Origin: Aporrectodea caliginosa | Taxonomy: Eukaryota > Annelida > Clitellata > Crassiclitellata > Lumbricidae | Length of the DNA: 64,000 nt | Assembly: GCA_020284085.1 (NCBI GenBank) | Contig: JACEVL010000084.1 | Span: 941,059 to 1,005,058 of the forward strand | Direction of reading: 5' to 3' | Part shown: in pieces, positions 1 through 10,759 of the stretch | Position numbering within the stretch: position 1 is the stretch's first letter | Layout of the letters: each line of letters begins with the position of its first letter | Notes under the pieces: model-generated | The model's database searches: none | Told to the model about the DNA's origin: nothing | Seen by the model: only the letters and a program-made list of their open reading frames with translations | Translations under genes and position numbers: made by a program

Positions 1-68
1 AACTGTATCTTTATGACCCTTGCTACCCTGATAATGTTTTACTAATGTTAGTTATTGTTATTCCTCAG

Positions 69-294
69 GAGGCTGTTTCCTTCCTAGGATCACTGGATTT
101 CCTTCTGCTCAACCATGCATACCTGCTGACCTCAACCGCAGAATTGTCTAGCTGGAAAGGGACCAAGGAACAGTATGACAGGCTGAAGTACTCGTTTGAT
201 GTCAACTTTTTGTCGTATATAAAGACGTCAGATGCTGCACTGCCACACCTGAAGAAAACCAATGGAAGCATCTGTGTCATCTCATCAATGATAA
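69..294 (+). CDS. SDR / 11-beta-HSD-like dehydrogenase, internal exon 1 of 3 in window
   Basis: This is an internal exon of a short-chain dehydrogenase/reductase resembling 11-beta-hydroxysteroid dehydrogenase type 1, an NADP(H)-dependent, usually ER-bound enzyme acting on steroid or related carbonyls. It starts after a pyrimidine-rich acceptor (ttattcctcag) and ends at ATAA|gttagc in phase 1. The 75 codons contain the SDR landmarks LDFLLLNHAY (the central NxA-type segment, here NHA), VNFLSYI and ALPHLKKTNGSICVISSM, whose serine pair holds the catalytic Ser. The Rossmann TGxxxGxG cofactor motif would lie upstream, outside the window. It joins in frame to exons 1719-1853 and 2370-2659. The family call is from recognised motifs; the substrate is unknown. 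Confidence 0.9.
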
Positions 295-941
295 GTTAGC
301 TTCCGTCTCCTTTTCTATCGTTGTATCTTTGGTGCTTTAATTATTTTCCTCTGTTACACATCTTTAATGAGTTTTATGTTTGCCACAGCAGGCACACGCA
401 TCTGTGATATAATTAGTTTTGTTGTTTTTTGACTCATTTATTGACATACACATCAGCACCAACATGTAAGAAGTATAGCTTAAGTATAACGGATACAATC
501 TAACTGTAACTTATGCACAACATTGTTGCAGATGAATGCATCAGCCAAAACGGGTCAAAAAGACCCGCCAAGTCGACTTGGCTGGCTCAGTTACAAAATT
601 AATACATGAAGACAGTGCAAGCATTTTAACTTTAACATAAAGAAATTTAGAGTGAAACATGGAGTTGATAGAATAGATTTTACAGTAGAGGGTGGTGTAA
701 TAAGTGGTCAACAAGTAAGTAGCCAATCATGAGACAAGGAGGAGACATTTCCATCGGGTTATTAGATGTTTGCACACTGATAGCCTATATAAACTTACAT
801 GTATAAACCAAAAAGTTCTTTAATCTGAGCTAGAAGTGATTGATTGTTACAGTATTTCTTAAAGCCTCAGGAAGGCAATTCCATAGTGATGGGCCAGGGC
901 ATTTAATGGACAATTGTTTCAGCTTAGTTTTTGCCCTAGAC

Positions 942-1287
942 CAGTGCTAGTGCTGTCCAACCTTTTGACCCCGCGGGCCACCGAACAAGTTATTCTTGAA
1001 GCCGAGGGCCGCACCATTAAACTCAAAAGCAACGACTAAAATTTATTGAAAATTATTAACCATATTAAAATTAATTGTGGAATAATAATGAATATTGTAT
1101 GTTTGGAATGTGTGTGTGTCATGCTTTACAATAGTTCAGTAACAAAAAATAAATGCTCAAGCACGAATAGCTATGCAAGTAGGACAGTGACTGTCTTTTA
1201 CTTCTTCTTTACAGAAATTCCAAGTATTTAGTGAGCTCGGACGGGCCACTTAGAATCAGCCCGCGGGCCGCATGTTGGACAGCACTA
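942..1287. mobile_element. hAT-type MITE in SDR intron
   Basis: The termini are inverted repeats (tagtgctgtccaac at left, gttggacagcacta at right), continuing inward into CCGCGGGCC-rich arms. The 8-bp direct repeat ccctagac flanks the element exactly (934-941 and 1288-1295), which is the hAT target-site signature. The left end carries an extra cagtgc, a small terminal duplication. It is 346 bp with no coding capacity, so it is non-autonomous. It lies in the intron between exons 69-294 and 1719-1853. Confidence 0.85.
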
Positions 1288-1718
1288 CCCTAGACCATAG
1301 TATTTGTTAGATGCGTAGTATTATAACTATGCACATATATAAGGTAAACAAAGTACTTAAATGTCCACACATGTGAAAATTATTAAGATAGATTTGTCAA
1401 GGAGGCAATGTATGTCGATGATACTGAAACATGAACAGATTTATTTTGTTATTATATTTTTTACTGCAGTATTTTATTGCTTCAGAAATGCAAGTTTTGT
1501 TCTGGAAAGCCATTACAAATTTAAAATAACACGGATAGCATGTTTCTGAAGAATTACAAATGCATTCAAGTGAGAAGGATAGTTAGAAACCCACAAGATA
1601 TTGCGTTTGGTTTCATATTAGAATCTGCACATCTTACTGTACTTTGATAGTAAGTGTGAGAATTAGTAGATGTTGATGCTTTTCAGGTGGCGTCTAATTG
1701 AAATCTATTCTTTTGTAG

Positions 1719-1853
1719 TTCTAACACCAAAGTTTGCTCTGCCATATGCATCAAGTAAATCAGCAATGAGCACATTTTTTACTGGCATTCGTCAGGAATT
1801 GCAACACAGCAAGGACAACATAAGCATCACTGTCATTCACCTTGGCTTAATAC
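1719..1853 (+). CDS. SDR / 11-beta-HSD-like dehydrogenase, exon 2 of 3 (catalytic YxxxK)
   Basis: The exon lies between the acceptor ttcttttgtag and the donor ATAC|gtaagc. It completes the split codon of the preceding exon (A+TT) and ends in phase 1. It encodes KFALPYASSKSAMSTFF, which has the SDR catalytic Tyr-x-x-x-Lys, and then a stretch ending HLGLI that matches the beta-strand and loop leading to the substrate pocket in 11-beta-HSD relatives. About 44 full codons. The apparent ORF continues past 1853 only because the intron happens to be open. Confidence 0.9.
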
Positions 1854-2369
1854 GTAAGCACTCATGTTTCTCTAAGCGGAAATTACCTGATGAAAACGCT
1901 TTTTTTAATACAAGTTTCAACTTTTTCTTGCAAGTGTTATTTTATCATTGTTACGTTACTTTGTATTGTTATGTTATTGTTATACTGCATGTGTTATGTG
2001 TTCAGCCTCCATCTACTGCTTTTCTATCACATTATGTTTTGGCTTGTATTTATGAGTAAAGTTTTGTAGAAAACTTATTAGTATTTTGTTTTAAAGTAAA
2101 ATTATTGATTTTGTATCAAACTTGATATATAATCTCTGGTTATGTATAGGTACTAACTGTACTATATATATATATATATATCTGACTCTCTGATTGGTGC
2201 ACTTTGCATTTGATCCTTGAACCACAAAAACCATGAGATTGTATTACATAACTTAACATAACAAAATACAAATGAGCATATCTGATTAATGTTGCAATAG
2301 GTATTATGAATATTTTGTCATTGGTGAATTGAAATACCAGTTGGATTAAATGTATTGTGGGATTTTCAG

Positions 2370-2659
2370 CCACTGAGCATTCGAATGACAGTCTCGAGAG
2401 CATGTCAATTACCGCAGGCAAAGATCTGAAGAAAGAGCTTTCCATTTTACCCGTTACCAGTCCAACTCAGTGTGCCGAGGATATCGTCAGGGCATTTGCT
2501 CGAAGAGAGGCAGAGGTCTACTACCCATACAACCAAGTTCTTTGGGTTGCTCGCATTTTCACCATCCTTGTAAGCGATTTTGGAGCATATGAAGCATCTG
2601 TGCACAGCGTCTTTCACACTGTCGTAGGAATCAAGAATTCTTTATTTGGTTGGCTTTGA
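2370..2659 (+). CDS. SDR / 11-beta-HSD-like dehydrogenase, terminal exon
   Basis: The acceptor gattttcag precedes C+CC ACT GAG, so the reading passes through GLI-P-TEHSNDSLESM, equivalent to the GLIxTE segment of 11-beta-HSD1. Downstream, CAEDIVRAFARREAEVYYP matches the family's C-terminal helix and EVYYP motif. The tail is FHTVVGIKNSLFGWL followed by TGA at 2657-2659. The three exons give about 216 residues, so roughly the first 80-90 residues of the usual 280-300 lie upstream of the window. No frameshift or premature stop is seen, so the gene looks functional. Confidence 0.9.
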
Positions 2660-3104
2660 TGTTTTAGTGAATATATATGGCAATTTTGACTAGAATTTTA
2701 GTCAGATCAAAGGTTGAGAGAGTTTGGATCATTTGTGATGCCATTTTTCTGTCCATTTCCAGGTTGATATACATATTTGTGTAAAATCTGTCCAAATTTG
2801 GAAGATATTGTTTTGAATTTTATTGGTCAGTGGACTTCTCAGGGCTTCACCAATCGTGACAGTGTCCTTGTTGATGGTTTTATATGATTGAAACGTATTT
2901 TAAAATTTGCCTGTGAACTAATGCAAAACTGTAAACTCTATGACTATAGGCTACTATATGTCTAGTGATTTGTTAATTTTATTACTGTGAAAGCGAAGTC
3001 ATGTATCTTGTAAATCATGACCAATCATGTTAAAGCCAATTATTGTGCATACGTTTGATTGTGTGCCCCCTTTTCTTGCTGTAATTTATTTTATTTGTAT
3101 ACAA

Positions 3105-3110
3105 AATAAA
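3105..3110 (+). terminator. Polyadenylation signal AATAAA of the SDR gene
   Basis: A canonical AATAAA lies about 450 bp after the SDR stop codon in an AT-rich 3' UTR. A T/G-rich stretch follows within about 50 bases. It is the first canonical signal after the stop that I noticed. Confidence 0.6.
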
Positions 3111-3450
3111 GTCAAAGATGCTGAATGAGTTGAGAGTAAGTCAGCTTGTTGAAGTTTAAAGCAGTCTGAAAACTAAGCAGATTTCTATGGTGTATAAACA
3201 ACTTAAATGTTGAAAAGCTGTAATTGATAGTATTACAGGCAATAGAACAATAACTCATTGTAATTTAAATTTGACTGAATGTTATAATTAAAATGCAATT
3301 TTTATACTAAAATTACTTTTGACAATGTCTTGTTTCTGATGATGTTTTCTTAACGTATTATTTTGTTGGTCGTGGATACAGTCACGACCGACGTGATTGT
3401 ATACATAGGACTGACCCTCACGACGCCGAATCTGACCCTAATCGAGGTTC

Positions 3451-4108
3451 TAGGACGATTGGTCATAGGACGATTGGTCATAGGGCCTATTGGTCATAGG
3501 ACTATTGGTCATATGCCGCTATTAAACCGACATACTTGGTTGTAGTCGTTAGTTTTGGACATTCTTAGTTTTAAGCTTAACACACCGAACGCAAAATAAG
3601 CAGCAATTAGGGACATTCATCGTTTTTAGACAAATACAATCCGTGCCAATCAAGAAACTTATTAGGATAATTACTTACAGGCATCAACTCACTTCAAAGA
3701 ACTTAACTTTCGGTCTAAATAATAAACGTTTGACCCGTATGTTACGTATAAAAGGCATCAATTGGGGACACTGATCGTTTTTAGACAAATATAATCGGTG
3801 CCAATCAAGAAACTTATTAGGATAATTCCAGACTTTTACGTATTCTTCGTATTTCGCATTACGTATTTCACAATAAATTATCCAGTATAAATGGCTGTTC
3901 ATGTTTTAAAAACTTATCTCTGTTAGCCTTCGATAGTCCCATCGCCGATAGGACTTCTGACCGACAGGCCATATGACCCATGTGACCTATGACCGGTAGG
4001 CCCTATGACCAATAGTCCTATGACCAATAGGCCCTATGACCAATCGTCCGTATGACCGATCGTCCTATGACCAATCGTCCTATGAGTAGGCTATGACCAA
4101 TCGTCCGG
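3451..4108. mobile_element. Foldback-like element with subrepeated inverted arms
   Basis: The left arm (3451-3515) is four tandem variants of GGACGATTGGTCATA. The right arm (about 3945-4108) is a longer tandem series of its reverse complement (TATGACCAATCGTCC). The centre has two direct repeats of about 75 bp, 3601-3676 and 3753-3829, that share atcgtttttagacaaat. Arms made of short tandem units are typical of foldback elements. No ORF and no clear target duplication is seen. Confidence 0.6.
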
Positions 4109-4950
4109 ATATCCTAATCGCCAATTAACCCTCAAGATGTCCGCCATTTGAAAATCCCGACGTTAGTTAACAAGTTCACATGACATGCTTTAGCCAATAG
4201 CGTGGCGGACGTGAATGCAGTTGCTCGGATTCCGCTCACGTCCGGGTCGTGAACGGATCCACTACGTATTTTGTTCGTCTGGGTCTTGTAAACACATAAT
4301 AAACGCATGGAGTAAATAATGTCATGAAATGCCCTTCGTTCTTCGTTGATTTTGATTGGCCTTTCCACATGCATTTGAGAGAGGAATATGACTGGAACAG
4401 TAGTGTAGTGGGGCGGGAACGCGGGGGAACGCCGTTCCCGCACTTTTTTCCAGGGAGGGAACGCGATCCCTCACTATTTTGCAGCATTTCTGTTTGAATA
4501 CTTGAATACAATATGTTACAAATAACAAATTCCTATGTATAAATTTACATAATTACATTTATTAATTTTTTTGTTATTTTTTACATTCAACAGTTTCAAA
4601 AATAGCAGCGCTCACACTATGCAAAATTCTTGCAAGATTGCACTTTTTGCTACAGTTGCTACTTCAATTTCCAGTCGTTCCCCCACTTCATTTTTTAGGA
4701 CTACACCACTGGACTGGAATAGGACGTTCATGTGGATTTACGTCTACATGTAGGCCTATATACCGGTACACTTATACAGGTGTATGTTGTCTTTGCTAAC
4801 GTACTAAAGAGACGAGAGACCATGATTGAAAGGTTGTTCTATAAGCTATATAAGTCTTCGATGAATTGAAATGTTGGCTACTATATAATTAGACGAAGTG
4901 CGTTCATTTCGTATCCCGCCTGTGAACCTCGCCTAGTGGACATGTCTTTT

Positions 4951-5110
4951 GTGGGATGCGGTGGCCAAGCGCTCGCCTTGTGATATTGAGTACGGGTTCG
5001 AGCCTCCCGAGACGGTTACTCTGTATGGACCTCGAGCAAGTCCTTCACTCACAATTGCTCACTGCCGTCTCCAGAATAAATGAAGGAAAAGTACCAAGAC
5101 AAAAGTATAG
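4951..5110 (+). mobile_element. tRNA-derived SINE, family 1 (Leu/Ser-type head)
   Basis: The A-box-like ggtggccaagcgctcg is followed by the exact B-box-like gggttcgagcc, giving a degenerate pol III promoter. After the head comes the family core gagcaagtccttcactcacaa, which recurs in this window at 7262-7452 (+) and, reversed, near 11455, 24120, 35281, 36755 and 47848. The acceptor stem does not pair well enough for a functional tRNA. Confidence 0.7.
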
Positions 5111-5194
5111 GCCTTGTGGATAGGCCTCGGAGATTCGTGGTCGTAGAATAAAGTAATTAAGTAGACCCACATTTATTTCACATAGGCCTTCAAT

Positions 5195-5270
5195 CAATCA
5201 ATAAAAATTTATATAGCGCCCCTTCCAGATCCTTACTCAGAGGTGCTCCCGCGAGTCCCGACCCAGGCCA
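5195..5270 (-). mobile_element. SINE/LINE 3'-end fragment (reverse)
   Basis: The stretch tttatatagcgccccttcca followed by an actcagaggtgctccc-like segment is the reverse complement of the shared SINE/LINE tail seen at 7400-7452 and 52975-53050. It is a short 5'-truncated fragment. Confidence 0.55.
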
Positions 5271-6540
5271 TGCGGTGTCCTCTACCACACATACCAGGGA
5301 CTCATGGACTCGTCTACCTCTACTCCGCGGGGTCGTCTATAGGCCACACCCCGTGGAGTCGTCTACCACCCAGTGGGGTCGTCTACCTCTACCCCGTGGG
5401 GTTGAAGACCATGGACGACCATCAGCTGTTTGCTTAGGGTTCAGTCCATCGTTCTCGACCCCTGTACTCTTCGCAGGCCCGTGTTAAGGGGCCCTGGGGC
5501 CCTGGAGCACTCTGTCATGTTGGGGCCCCTCTGACGTTTCCCGGTTCCTCCCTCCCTTCCCTTGCTCCTCCTCCTCCATTCACTTTCTCCTCATCTCCCT
5601 CCCCTCCTTCCTTCCCCTTCCCTTATTTAGTAATATTCAAATCTGCTCAGACTCCAATCAGCAACAAATTCAATAATAATAATAATAGTAAACATATTAA
5701 TTTTACTCAGGCATATTAGCTTCATTTCAAGTTCCGTTGTGTTGAGAACCGATCGTTCGTTGTCGCCTCTAAAGATCGTCGTCAGTTTTGTTTGGAGTGC
5801 TAGTTAACACTGAGATTTCGCTTCCTTGTTCAAGCTTTGCAGCCCATTAAAAATACCCACTGCAAGTACATGACGTATACGTGTACTTGCAAGTGCTCGA
5901 CATTATTGAATGATTATTCAATACTTTAAGTTTAACTTATAATGACCAAAACTACAGCAAAGTTACCGTATAGCTGCAGATTTAACGATAGATAGATAGA
6001 TTGAATAATAGAAGGATAGGCCTACGAATGAGAGAGAAACGGTCCTCTGTCTTACATACATACTACATATATATATTATATAATATATATACACACATAT
6101 ATATACACACAATAGTGATAATACCTACCTACTTACATACACATATGCATGAACGCCCAAAGGCTATGTATACCGTATAGGCCTAATAGTTCAAATTACA
6201 TTGACCTCTGACCGCTATAGGCGGCCGCCAGTCGTGGCTTGAACCTGGTTCGCCCAGTGAGCTGAAGGCATGCTGTGCAAAGTCCACGGCAGGAAGAAGG
6301 AGAAGAACGAAGAGATAGGTACAAAGACATACAGGGATACGTATACCGACGCGTGGTCAGTCTAGACTCAATAGACTAGTAATAGCCTCACCCAAAGTAA
6401 CTCCAGCGTCATATCTAAGAAGTTTAAGGTTGAGTTGAAAATAATGTGATTTGTCGCCGTACTTTCACAAAAATGAATTCTATTGTTTCACCAAAAGTTA
6501 ATAAGTGTATTCAATTTGCATTCTGAGACACAGAAAAAGA
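5270..6540. other. Unassigned; GC-rich, CT-rich and AT-rich stretches
   Basis: A GC-rich part (5270-5520) has degenerate repeats of a GTGGGGTCGTCTACC-type unit and the segment ggttcagtccatcgttctcg, which recurs at 6593. 5540-5630 is CT-rich. 5700-6500 shows short AT microsatellites but no coding pattern. Confidence 0.4.
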
Positions 6541-7044
6541 CTCATATTTGGGATTTGGGGGCCCCTTTCTCGTCGGGGGCCCCGGAGCACGTGGTTCAGT
6601 CCATCGTTCTCGACCCCTGTACTCTTCGGTGAGATCCGTGAGGATCGTCCAGACCGTTCCATCGTGTTCCAGTCAATTTCCAAGTCCTCCATCTTCTTCA
6701 CCCTTTCCAGAAGTCGTCTTCAGATGTCTCCCCGACCGTTTCTCTTCCGGAGAATATCCTCTTCTTCCTCCTCGTCTTCTAGGTTCGGGTCTTCGAAGCC
6801 CTCGAATCCTCTGGCGCCCGACAAGTCCACATTTCTGTTGCGTGAAATATCCCTCTGTGTCAGGAATGAGAAGGACCAGAGGCACGGACCGTCATCCACG
6901 CGGCGGCCTCTCGAGGGGAACCTTCGTCAATGCTTTCCAGAAGGAGTGGCAGGGTCGGCGCTAAGATTCGGTGGAGAACCATCACATCTAGAAGACGGTT
7001 GTGCAGAACGACTCTCGCCAGATGGCGTTTTGTCTGCCGGATGA
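6540..7044. other. GC-rich segment with open frames, unidentified
   Basis: This 500-bp island is much richer in GC than its surroundings and stays open in several frames. The longest ORF (6505-7044, +) encodes 179 residues, but its composition is Ser/Arg/Pro-rich without domains I recognise. The minus strand also reads with few stops. It begins with a segment repeated from about 5438 (tcagtccatcgttctcgacc). It could be a decayed exon or a retrotransposon piece. Confidence 0.3.
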
Positions 7045-7079
7045 ATAATTATTATCTGTGGACAAATTTCAGTTGATCC

Positions 7080-7235
7080 ATCCATCCTTCTATATTGATC
7101 TATCATACCATTTATCAATCATTCTATCAGTCTATCATTCTATCTATCTATCATTCTATCAGTCTATCATTCTATCTATCTATCATTCTATCAGTCTATC
7201 ATTCTATCTATCTGTGTATCCATCAGTCGATGATT
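7080..7235. repeat. TATC/ATTC microsatellite
   Basis: Interspersed tatc, attc and agtc tetranucleotides form a higher-order unit of about 40 bp (cattctatcagtctatcatt...). It has no gene content. Confidence 0.85.
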
Positions 7236-7274
7236 TTTTCGTATTGATTCTATAATTTATCATTTGTCATCATC

Positions 7275-7452
7275 ATAGGGTTGCGGGTTCGAATCCACCT
7301 CAATCCGCCGCGCAGGGACCCTGGGCAAGTCCTTCACTCGCAATTGCTCATGCGCTTCGGCGTGAAACTCCGATTCAGTGTCCGCGCTGTAGTCGGGAGC
7401 GCCTCTGAGTAGAAATCTTGAAGGGGCGCTATAACAAGTGCTCGAAATGAAT
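7275..7452 (+). mobile_element. tRNA-derived SINE, family 1, with LINE-like 3' tail
   Basis: The exact B-box gggttcgaatcc opens the element (the A box is lost), followed by the core ggcaagtccttcactcgcaa and a 3' end gaaggggcgctata that closely matches the LINE 3' ends of this window. It leads into gaatgaatcatcatcatc, so the element ends in simple repeats rather than poly(A). Confidence 0.75.
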
Positions 7453-7453
7453 G

Positions 7454-7456
<3 letters not shown>

Positions 7457-7506
<50 letters not shown>

Positions 7507-7541
7507 CCGTCATCATCATCATTATCATCATAATGACCTTT

Positions 7542-7586
<45 letters not shown>

Positions 7587-7615
7587 GTTGTCGTCGTCGT
7601 CGTCGTCGTCATGCC
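7457..7615. repeat. (ATC)n then (GTC)n microsatellite
   Basis: Long ATC/CAT triplet runs are interrupted at 7507-7545, followed by (GTC)7-8. They directly follow the SINE tail and have probably expanded from it. The poly-His, poly-Asp and poly-Met reading frames here are repeat artefacts. Confidence 0.95.
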
Positions 7616-7977
7616 AATATTTATCATGACTTTCTTTTATCGCCACAGTCATCACAGTAGTATTTCAGCAATAGCTAGTATCATCATTATCGTCATCTTC
7701 ATCATCGACATCATTGTAGTAGTATTCATTTGATAATTACAAATAGTAATCTACTCTAATAGTAGCAGGCCTACCTGTTGACTAGACCCTCAGTTTATGC
7801 GACGACAAAGACATCAACAGTGTTGACGACAACAGCGACTACCAACCGATACAGCAGACCTACTCGTAATGATTAAGTCATATTAGTCGTTGCGAATGCT
7901 TTACATCTTCAAACGATCACCAAGAGGCCGTCGCTTGAACCTTTTGCTACCTTTAGATACCAGCTTAAGCAAGAACG

Positions 7978-8225
7978 GGAGTACTCGATAGTGTAGTGGT
8001 TAGCGCACTGGACTGTCAATCGAGAGGTCGGGGGTTCAAATCCCCGCCAGCACAGAAAATCTGGTTCGAGATTTCTGTTCCACCAGCACCCCTAGCCAAC
8101 TCAGCTATAATGAGTACACTGACCGTACACTGTCGGTGGGAAGATGAGACGGTGAGGGAGAGGACTGGCCACCCGCCCTCGTATGCCGAGGCTGCCTCAG
8201 GGTTAGCTTAAGGGACTGCTCTGCT
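7978..8225 (+). mobile_element. tRNA-Asp-derived SINE (family 2)
   Basis: The head resembles tRNA-Asp: tagtgtagtggttagcgcac (D arm/A box), an anticodon-like loop ctgtcaa with GTC between four pairing bases, and a T arm with ggggttcaaatcccc (B box). A conserved body follows (actgaccgtacact, gaagatgagacgg, gagaggactgg, ttaagggactgctc), shared with 34301-34564. The 13-bp direct repeat ttaagcaagaacg at 7965-7977 and 8848-8860 flanks the whole insert to 8847, as expected for LINE-mediated insertion. Confidence 0.8.
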
Positions 8226-8847
8226 TTTTCTTCTATTTTATAATGGGACTTTAATTGGTCAGATCCTCGGTTTAATTGGGATTTGTTACTTGTATTCCCA
8301 GCCTGTGTCACAATATGGGTTTTGGTGAAGGCTATAATAAGTGTTGATGGTTCATGGAAGGTTAGTTTTGGAGCTGTACCAAGCGATACTATGTGAGTTG
8401 TGGTGCTGGAGTCAAACATTGATTAGGTTAGAGCAGGGGTATCAAAAGTCCAAACTGCGGGCCATTGCTGGCCAGCCGACGTTGTTTTTCTGGCCCATGG
8501 AGCCTTGCCTAAAGACTACACAATTTGCGAATACAAGTTGACATTTTTCATTTTCCCCTTCGTATACGAAGCGAAATCAGATTGCTGTAGGCCTACTATA
8601 GCAACAAACCAGTCAATACTAAATCCTCACTCCGCTATAGGGTTTTTGATAATGAAGGTCAAAATTAAGACTGTAGGGTAAACACTAAACATATACTATT
8701 TAAGATTTAGTTTTGCAGAGAAATTTTCTGAGGATGGACAGTCCCCTCCCAGACCCCTTCCCCCATTTTGCTCAGGCGCCCTGGCCCACCACTTGCTGGA
8801 AAATATAGCTCAAGGGACTGATCTTCGTCTTCTTCTTCTTCTTCTTC
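8226..8847. mobile_element. Material nested in the SINE, with a second SINE-like tail
   Basis: It lies inside the 13-bp target duplication. At 8434 a hAT-like start (caggggtatcaaaagtcc, then gcgggcc) appears, but I could not find a matching right end. At 8811-8847 a second ctcaagggactgatcttc copy of the SINE 3' end leads into (TTC)n. This suggests a composite or dimeric SINE interrupted by a DNA transposon. Confidence 0.45.
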
Positions 8848-8860
8848 TTAAGCAAGAACG

Positions 8861-10235
8861 ACCTTTAGATACCAGCATCAGAAAAAAACTACGAATCGTC
8901 CTATAGATAAGCTCTCCAGATTCTTACCAACATGATTATAACCAACGAATCCCCTACCAAACCATCTTCTCTTTCTTTTGACTGAAGATCTTCTTGGCTG
9001 ATTTTTTTCTGCTTCGGTTGTTCTGCTAATGGCTTTACCTTTGAGTCCTGCACCATGCATGTAGAATCTGATATATAAAAGACATCGTCGTTGGTAAAAT
9101 TATAAACTATATACGTTAATGTATAGGACCCCTATAGCTATAGATATTCATGCGTTAAATGCTCGATCGTCGCTATGTGATGTATGGTTTTGTAGACCCC
9201 TATAGCTATAGATCATTCATGGTTTGAATGCAGGATCGTCGCTATGTGATGTCACTGTTCTGTACGACGTCACAATCTGTCTCTATACATAACATTATTT
9301 AAGCCCTATGGCTATAATTATATACAAGCGCTATTACATAGGCTTTTCTGATATAAATAAATACAATTATATGTTTTATAGCTCCTATACATTAACATGC
9401 GTAATGCGTATATAGATATGTATATGAATAATTTATATACTTTTATGCAATACGCATATATTGCATAAATACGTAGATATGTCTATATGCATATTATATA
9501 CATTTGTATTATAATATAAATATATAGTCTAATCCGCAAATACTCAATAAGTAAGTAAGTAAGTAAGTATATTCTTTATTAAACCAATTGCATATCCGCA
9601 CTCTGATGTAGGCCTACATACAGTACTTTTTAATAACAATCAACTGTCAATGTGAGTAGGCCTACAACATTCTAACAATAAACGTCTTGCGCTGTAAATC
9701 TGCAAGAGGTAGGCTATACACAATGGTCGTGGGATCGCAGGGTATATCGTTGGGGCTTTATATCTATATCCTACATCATACATTGGCAAGGTATAAATTA
9801 TATATGCCGTTTCTTTCGGACGACGGTAAAAAAAAGTAGGCCATTATTACGAATTTATTAAGCGCTACTACTAATGTCCCATGCGTGAATCGATGGCGCT
9901 GAGTGAAGACAATGCTATATATAGGTCTCTATACAAAGAAAACCTACTCAGGGATTTGAGGCTTGAACCAGTTCTATCTGGAGCAAAACTAATCGGTTAT
10001 AGTAGACGGGTTGTTGGCTTCATCAAGAGGTAGACGGTAGAGTATATAGAGTGCGAATTAGGCCTACATGGCACATCAGTGTCCTCACGGTCTTTATCTG
10101 CAGAAGGTTGAGGGCATTCCTGTGCCACCCTCGCGAGCCTTTATGACCCTGCTAAGGACGCTTACTTTACGGTACACTGTGTAGACCTATTTTAATTACG
10201 ATACACGGTTGTATATCGAAGATATGTATGTATGT
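8861..10235. other. No gene seen; AT-rich with a short tandem duplication
   Basis: Apart from two roughly 60-bp direct repeats (9127-9184 and 9194-9252, sharing cccctatagctatagat and gatcgtcgctatgtgatgt), this is AT-rich sequence with palindromic TATATA and TAGGCCTA motifs. No coding pattern is seen on either strand. Confidence 0.5.
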
Positions 10236-10759
10236 CCACTTGTTATAGCGCCCCTTCAAGATTTCTACTCAGAGGCGCTCCCGACCATAGGCGTAACTTT
10301 CTATTGTGACGGTGGTGTCCGGTCACCACCACTTTAAAAAGAGGTGGTGATAGTCACCACCACTTTTTGGTCCTGCAATTAAATATAATTTTTTAACATG
10401 AAGGCATTTGGCTGTCTACCGTCTAGGCTATTCATATATAGGCTACTTAACATCGCAATGGCGGCAATGCTGACAGAGGTTTCCACGGTGTGTCCACACT
10501 ACCTTACTTACATATGTTTGGTTTCATAATTTGGTGACGTCGTGAATTTTGTTTATAAAAGGCCCAATTGTCAAATTCATATGGACAAAAGGATCGATTC
10601 ATTGTAAAGAGACCGCGAAAGGTTATAATTATTGTGCATGCAATGTATCATGTTTCGGTGGTATACGATGTACAGTAAGCTTTAACTGCAGTCTATGGTA
10701 GGCCTAATTTAGCGGGTAAAACCGTAGTTTAGGCGGGTAAATTATTTTATATTGTCAGT

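Noticed and set aside
7260..7660. Poly-Asp, poly-His and poly-Met ORFs
   Set aside because: Products of the ATC triplet array following a SINE.
7983..8055. A functional tRNA-Asp gene
   Set aside because: D and T arms and a GTC anticodon-like loop are present, but the acceptor stem does not pair and a SINE body follows, with another copy at 34301.
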